NCBI GenBank assembly: GCA_958403605.1
Contig: CATXYA010000159.1
Location: forward strand, 1 to 5,308
From: an uncultured Oscillospiraceae bacterium
Lineage (GTDB): Bacteria; Bacillota; Clostridia; Oscillospirales; Ruminococcaceae
DNA length: 5,308 nucleotides
Direction of reading: 5' to 3'
How positions within the stretch are numbered: the first letter of the stretch is position 1; every line of letters starts with the position of its first letter. Positions 1 through 5,308 of this stretch are shown here, piece after piece. The notes below the pieces were generated by a model that saw nothing but the letters and a program-made list of their open reading frames with translations, ran no database searches and was not told where the DNA came from. The position numbers were made by a program, and so were the translations under genes.

Positions 1-368
1 CCCACATGGGCCTGCCGGTGTTCGGCATCTGTCTGGGCCATCAGCTGGTGGCCCTGGCCCACGGCGCCAAAACGGAAAAGCTGAAATACGGCCACCGCGG
101 CGTCAACCAGCCCGTCACCGATTTCGCCAAGGACCGCACCTATATCACCAGCCAGAACCACGGCTACGCGGTGGTGGCCGACACGGTGGACCCGGCGGTG
201 GCCGCGGTCAGCCACGTGAACGCCAACGACAAGACGGTGGAGGGCATCCGCTACCAGACGATCCCCTGCTTCACCGTGCAGTTCCACCCCGAGGCCTGCG
301 GCGGCCCGCAGGACACGGGCTATCTGTTCGACGAATTCCTGTCCATGATGCAGAAAGGGGGCATGTGA
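1..368 (+). CDS. carA: Carbamoyl-phosphate synthase small subunit (glutaminase), 3' part only
   Basis: This is the C-terminal glutamine amidotransferase part of CarA, which hydrolyses glutamine and passes ammonia to CarB for carbamoyl phosphate synthesis in the cytoplasm. The frame is open from the window edge; the first full codon is at position 3, and the ATG at 6 is internal rather than a start, since it lies just before the nucleophile motif. About 121 residues are visible against roughly 380 in the E. coli protein, so the N-terminal domain lies upstream. The class I amidotransferase triad is intact: the nucleophile Cys is in GICLGHQ (codon 30-32), and His (285-287) and Glu (291-293) are in QFHPEA. 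The segments SQNHGYAV and GGPQDTGYLFDEF also match CarA rather than other amidotransferases. The TGA stop at 366-368 is one base before the carB start, so the two genes form an operon. Any upstream pyrimidine or arginine control region is outside the window. Confidence 0.97.
   Translation, partial: HMGLPVFGICLGHQLVALAHGAKTEKLKYGHRGVNQPVTDFAKDRTYITSQNHGYAVVADTVDPAVAAVSHVNANDKTVEGIRYQTIPCFTVQFHPEACGGPQDTGYLFDEFLSMMQKGGM
354..361 (+). promoter_or_regulatory. Ribosome binding site of carB inside the carA end
   Basis: The purine run AAAGGGGG lies in the last codons of carA, 8 bases before the carB ATG at 370. The stop of carA (TGA 366-368) falls between this site and the start, a layout typical of translational coupling. 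It supports the ATG at 370 as the true start of carB. Confidence 0.7.
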
Positions 369-369
369 G

Positions 370-3576
<3,207 letters not shown>

Positions 3577-3612
3577 AATTCGTCGAAAAAACCGTGAATC
3601 CGGTTGAAAATA

Positions 3613-3641
3613 TTGCCCGGCCCCTCCCGCGGGGGTATGCT
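3613..3641 (+). promoter_or_regulatory. Putative sigma-A promoter of the HU gene
   Basis: TTGCCC (3613-3618) and TATGCT (3636-3641) are separated by exactly 17 bases; each matches 4 of 6 consensus positions. Transcription would begin near 3648 and give a leader of about 28 bases before the TTG start. The spacer holds the perfect palindrome CCCGCGGG (3626-3633), which could be an operator or simply a GC-rich accident. No convincing terminator separates carB from this region, so read-through from carAB is also possible. Confidence 0.45.
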
Positions 3642-3661
3642 GAACAAAAGAAACATTTTGC

Positions 3662-3669
3662 GGGAGGGG
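3662..3669 (+). promoter_or_regulatory. Ribosome binding site that fixes the TTG start of the HU gene
   Basis: GGGAGGGG ends 6 bases before the TTG at 3676. It decides the start: the in-frame ATG at 3637 and TTG at 3604 lack a comparably spaced site, and they would add residues not found at the N-terminus of HU proteins. Confidence 0.75.
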
Positions 3670-3675
3670 ACTGTT

Positions 3676-3954
3676 TTGACGAAGTCTCAGTTGATCGCTG
3701 CCGTGGCCCAGGAAACGGGCGTACCGGCAGCACAGGTAACACAGGTATTGGATGCCATGTGCGGCACCGTGGCCGACCAGCTGGCCGCCGGTGAAAAGGT
3801 GACCATCGCCGGGTTTGGCCGCTTTGAAATGCGCCGCCGCCAGGCCAAGGCCTACACCAACCCCAAGACCAAGCAGTCCCTTCGCTTAGCCCCCAGCACC
3901 ATCCCCGGCTTCAAGGCCAGCGGCCTGCTGAAGCAGCGGCTGGCGGGGAAATAA
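3676..3954 (+). CDS. HU-family DNA-binding protein, TTG start
   Basis: This is a small nucleoid-associated protein of the HU/IHF family, expected to form a dimer that bends and compacts DNA with little sequence specificity. At 92 residues it has the normal length. The N-terminus MTKSQLIAAVAQETGV matches the usual HU opening (M-N-K-x-x-L-I). The helical dimerisation part covers about residues 1-40, followed by the signature GFGRFE (46-51) and the basic arm with RRR at 53-55. The arm-tip proline that intercalates into DNA is Pro63, in TNPKT. The ending PGFKASGLLK matches the family's final helix. The start is TTG because it sits next to a strong ribosome binding site and gives the family N-terminus. 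Minor oddities are Cys29 in the dimer core and Lys66 where many HU proteins have Gly. IHF subunits are an alternative, but a single gene with this arm in a likely Firmicute points to HU. A strong terminator follows 15 bases after the stop. Confidence 0.95.
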   Translation: MTKSQLIAAVAQETGVPAAQVTQVLDAMCGTVADQLAAGEKVTIAGFGRFEMRRRQAKAYTNPKTKQSLRLAPSTIPGFKASGLLKQRLAGK

Positions 3955-3969
3955 CGGAAAATCACGAAG

Positions 3970-4008
3970 AACAGCCCCGCATCCTTCGATGCGGGGCTGT
4001 TGTTTTTT
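3970..4008 (+). terminator. Rho-independent terminator after the HU gene, possibly bidirectional
   Basis: A perfect 14-bp stem (3970-3983 with 3988-4001) closes a CTTC loop and is followed by a T-rich tract (TGTTTTTT, 4001-4008). It ends the rightward carAB/HU block. Read leftward, the same stem is preceded by an A run and followed by TTCTTCGTGATTTT, a weaker tract, so it may also end the converging kinase transcript. The rightward call is firm; the leftward one is inference. Confidence 0.93.
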
Positions 4009-4065
4009 GAGGGAGCAGGCGCAAGGGCAGGCCCATGGGCGCCTTTTATCCTCAGTGTCAACTTT

Positions 4066-5088
4066 TTACCGGTTCATCTCGCTGACATAGCCGGTGGCGT
4101 TGTGGTTGCGGATGGTGCGCTCCACCTCTTTGAGGTCCGAGGCGGGCAGGTCGCCCAGCACCGTGTTTTTCAGGCTGGAAGCCGCGTTGCCATAGCGCAT
4201 GGCCGTCTCGGGGTCGCCGGTCTTCAAAAGGCCGTACAGCACACCCGCCACATAGGCGTCGCCGGAGCCCACGCGGTCGATGACTTCAATGTCTCGATAA
4301 GGCGCTTCCGAATACACCCGGTCCGCCTTGGCGTCGTACACCACAGAGGTGAACTCGTGCTTGCGGGGGTTTACCACCGTGCGCTGCGTGGCGGCCACCA
4401 CCTTGACGCCGTATTCCGCGGCGTAGCTTTTCAGGATGTCCGCCAGCTCCCCCGTCTTTTGGAAGGTGCGGCGGCTGGTCTCCTCGGAGACGAACAGCAC
4501 GTCCACCAGCGGCAGAATGCCCTGGATGCAGGTGCGGGCCTCCTCCTCGCTCCACAGATTGGCGCGGTAGTTGACGTCGAAGGAGATCATGGCGCCCGCC
4601 TCCTTGAAGCGGCGGATCAGCTCGATGGCCACGGCGCGCATCTGCGGGCACAGCGCCAGGCTGATGCCGCTGGTGTGGAACATGCTGGCCGCGCCGTACA
4701 CCTCCTGCGGGATCTCGTCCAGCGTCACCCGCGTGATGCTGGCGCCCTTGCGGTCATAGACCACCGAGGGCTTGCGCGGCGCGGCGCCCATCTCGTAATA
4801 GTAGATGCCCAGGCGCGCCTCGGGGGATTCGTCGTACAGCAGATAGTCGTCGGAGACGCCCAAAAAGCGCACGCGGTTTTTGATGTAAGTGCCCAGATCC
4901 GTCTGCGGCAGGCGGGAGATGATGCCCGTGCGCAGGCCCAGCAAAGCCACGCCCGCGGCCACGTTCAGCTCCGCGCCGCCGGGGTATTTTTCAAACGATT
5001 CCCCCTGGGTGATGCGCTCGTGCCAGGGCGGCGACAGGCGCAGCATGATCTCGCCGAACGTCAGCAGATCAAAATCCTTCTTTTCCAT
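4066..5088 (-). CDS. kdgK: 2-keto-3-deoxygluconate kinase (PfkB/ribokinase family)
   Basis: This is a PfkB-family sugar kinase of 340 residues, most likely converting 2-keto-3-deoxy-D-gluconate plus ATP to the 6-phosphate, the step before aldolase cleavage in hexuronate and pectin breakdown. The N-terminus LLTFGEIMLRLSPP is characteristic of the KDG kinase group, including the Thermotoga type. PfkB signature 1 is GGAELNVA (37-44) and signature 2 is DRVGSGDAYVAG (271-282), with catalytic base Asp277 and the GSGD anion hole. The segments YYYEMGAAPRKPSVVYDR (97-114) and DVNYRANLW (171-179) supply the expected substrate-binding Tyr/Arg positions of this group. The start at 5088 is chosen for its ribosome binding site (AAAGGAGGG, 7 bases away); the in-frame ATG at 5112 would add eight residues but lies almost at the predicted transcription start. 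The gene faces the HU gene tail to tail. A related 2-keto-3-deoxy sugar or another PfkB substrate cannot be excluded. No aldolase, isomerase or transporter partner is visible. Confidence 0.87.
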   Translation of the reverse strand: MEKKDFDLLTFGEIMLRLSPPWHERITQGESFEKYPGGAELNVAAGVALLGLRTGIISRLPQTDLGTYIKNRVRFLGVSDDYLLYDESPEARLGIYYYEMGAAPRKPSVVYDRKGASITRVTLDEIPQEVYGAASMFHTSGISLALCPQMRAVAIELIRRFKEAGAMISFDVNYRANLWSEEEARTCIQGILPLVDVLFVSEETSRRTFQKTGELADILKSYAAEYGVKVVAATQRTVVNPRKHEFTSVVYDAKADRVYSEAPYRDIEVIDRVGSGDAYVAGVLYGLLKTGDPETAMRYGNAASSLKNTVLGDLPASDLKEVERTIRNHNATGYVSEMNR

Positions 5089-5095
5089 GGAATGT

Positions 5096-5104
5096 CCCTC
5101 CTTT
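5096..5104 (-). promoter_or_regulatory. Ribosome binding site of the sugar kinase
   Basis: On the minus strand AAAGGAGGG lies 7 bases upstream of the ATG at 5088. This near-consensus site decides the start in favour of 5088 over the ATG at 5112. Confidence 0.85.
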
Positions 5105-5124
5105 AGAGCCATTTTCTCCCTTTG

Positions 5125-5153
5125 ATTGTACCATACAGGCTCCCTGGCGGCAA
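5125..5153 (-). promoter_or_regulatory. Putative sigma-A promoter of the sugar kinase, extended -10
   Basis: Read on the minus strand, TTGCCG (5153-5148) and TACAAT (5130-5125) are separated by 17 bases, and TGG directly precedes the -10 box, giving an extended -10. Transcription would start near 5118, about 30 bases before the ATG at 5088. No clear operator palindrome is seen between promoter and start, so I cannot name a regulator. Confidence 0.65.
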
Positions 5154-5161
5154 CCGGCAAA

Positions 5162-5198
5162 AGGGGGCGGTAAAAAGGGAAGCATCCGCGCGCCCCCT
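5162..5198 (-). other. Imperfect terminator-like inverted repeat upstream of the kinase promoter
   Basis: AGGGGGCG (5162-5169) and CGCCCCCT (5191-5198) are perfect 8-base inverted copies separated by 21 bases. On the minus strand the second arm runs into TTTTGCC. It could be a weak terminator insulating the kinase promoter from transcription entering from the right, but the loop is large and the T run short. The right arm overlaps the start of the palindromic repeat. Confidence 0.3.
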
Positions 5199-5308
5199 CA
5201 TCCGCTTCGCTGCGCTCAGCACCTATCTCCGGCCTAAGAGCCGCCGCTTTGCGGCGGTTGGCCTCCGAAATGCCTCTGCGGAGGCGATCCCCCACCGGGG
5301 GAAGGCAA
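5195..5308. repeat. Hairpin-rich palindromic intergenic repeat, cut by the window edge
   Basis: This non-coding stretch is almost entirely foldable. It holds GCTG/CAGC (5209-5220), CCGCCGC-TTT-GCGGCGG (5241-5257, perfect 7-bp stem, flanked by GGCC at 5231-5234 and 5260-5263), GCCTC/GAGGC (5272-5285) and TCCCCC/GGGGGA (5288-5302). Its ends, CCCTCATCCG and GGGGGAAGGCAA, resemble the dispersed palindromic repeats I know from intergenic regions of gut Clostridia. The middle block (5225-5287) seems longer than the usual short form. Only one copy is visible here, so its repeat nature rests on memory of the family rather than on copies in this window. Its function is unknown, and the right end is not visible. 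Confidence 0.6.

Noticed and set aside
6..368. ATG at 6 as the start of a short independent gene.
   Set aside because: The frame is open to the window edge, and the ATG sits directly before the CarA nucleophile motif, so it is an internal Met of a truncated carA.
3590..3605. Hairpin AACCG/CGGTT after carB as a terminator.
   Set aside because: The stem is only 5 bp with a 6-base loop and is followed by GAAAATATT rather than a T run, so it is too weak to call.
3604..3675. Longer HU protein starting at TTG 3604 or ATG 3637.
   Set aside because: Neither has a well-spaced ribosome binding site, and both add residues absent from HU proteins. TTG 3676 has GGGAGGGG six bases upstream and begins with the family sequence.
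4000..5106. Long plus-strand open frame opposite the sugar kinase (368 codons).
   Set aside because: It has the same codon-aligned relation to the kinase gene, it starts within the terminator T tract region, and its translation is compositionally biased without domains. The kinase on the other strand has clear family motifs.
5089..5295. N-terminal extension of the kinase by 69 codons to an ATG at 5295.
   Set aside because: The extension runs through the promoter and the palindromic repeat. Its peptide includes ERSEADEG, a typical chance translation of this kind of repeat. The start at 5088 has a near-consensus ribosome binding site and the family N-terminus.
5195..5308. CRISPR array or tRNA at the right edge.
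   Set aside because: There are no regularly spaced direct repeats, and the hairpins do not form a cloverleaf with tRNA consensus bases.

Overview
The window is GC-rich with strong G/C preference at third codon positions, and it has AGGAGG-type ribosome binding sites. Together with the style of the carbamoyl-phosphate synthase and of a palindromic intergenic repeat at the right edge, this suggests a high-GC Firmicute of the gut Clostridia type (Oscillospiraceae/Ruminococcaceae-like). The taxonomic call is an inference from style, not from a marker gene.

Layout: positions 1-368 (+) hold the 3' third of carA, the glutaminase subunit of carbamoyl-phosphate synthetase. One base later carB (370-3576, +) encodes the complete large subunit. 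A 99-base gap with a plausible promoter leads to a small HU-family nucleoid protein gene (3676-3954, +) that starts at TTG. A strong 14-bp hairpin terminator with a T tract (3970-4008) closes this rightward block. A PfkB-type sugar kinase, best called 2-keto-3-deoxygluconate kinase, runs leftward (4066-5088, -) and converges on the HU gene. Its promoter (5125-5153) and ribosome binding site (5096-5104) are recognisable. The last 110 or so bases carry a hairpin-rich, probably dispersed palindromic repeat that is cut by the window edge.

How the genes work together: CarA releases ammonia from glutamine and CarB uses it, with bicarbonate and two ATP, to make carbamoyl phosphate for pyrimidine and arginine synthesis. 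The one-base junction and a ribosome binding site inside carA suggest translational coupling and equal subunit output. The HU gene is probably transcribed from its own promoter, and its function is unrelated to carAB. The kinase belongs to hexuronate/pectin sugar breakdown (KDG to KDPG) and is a separate, opposite-strand unit; no pathway partner lies inside the window.

I see no CRISPR array, insertion sequence, phage gene, tRNA, rRNA or defence system. The window is mainly ordinary core metabolism. The right-edge repeat is the part most worth a second look.
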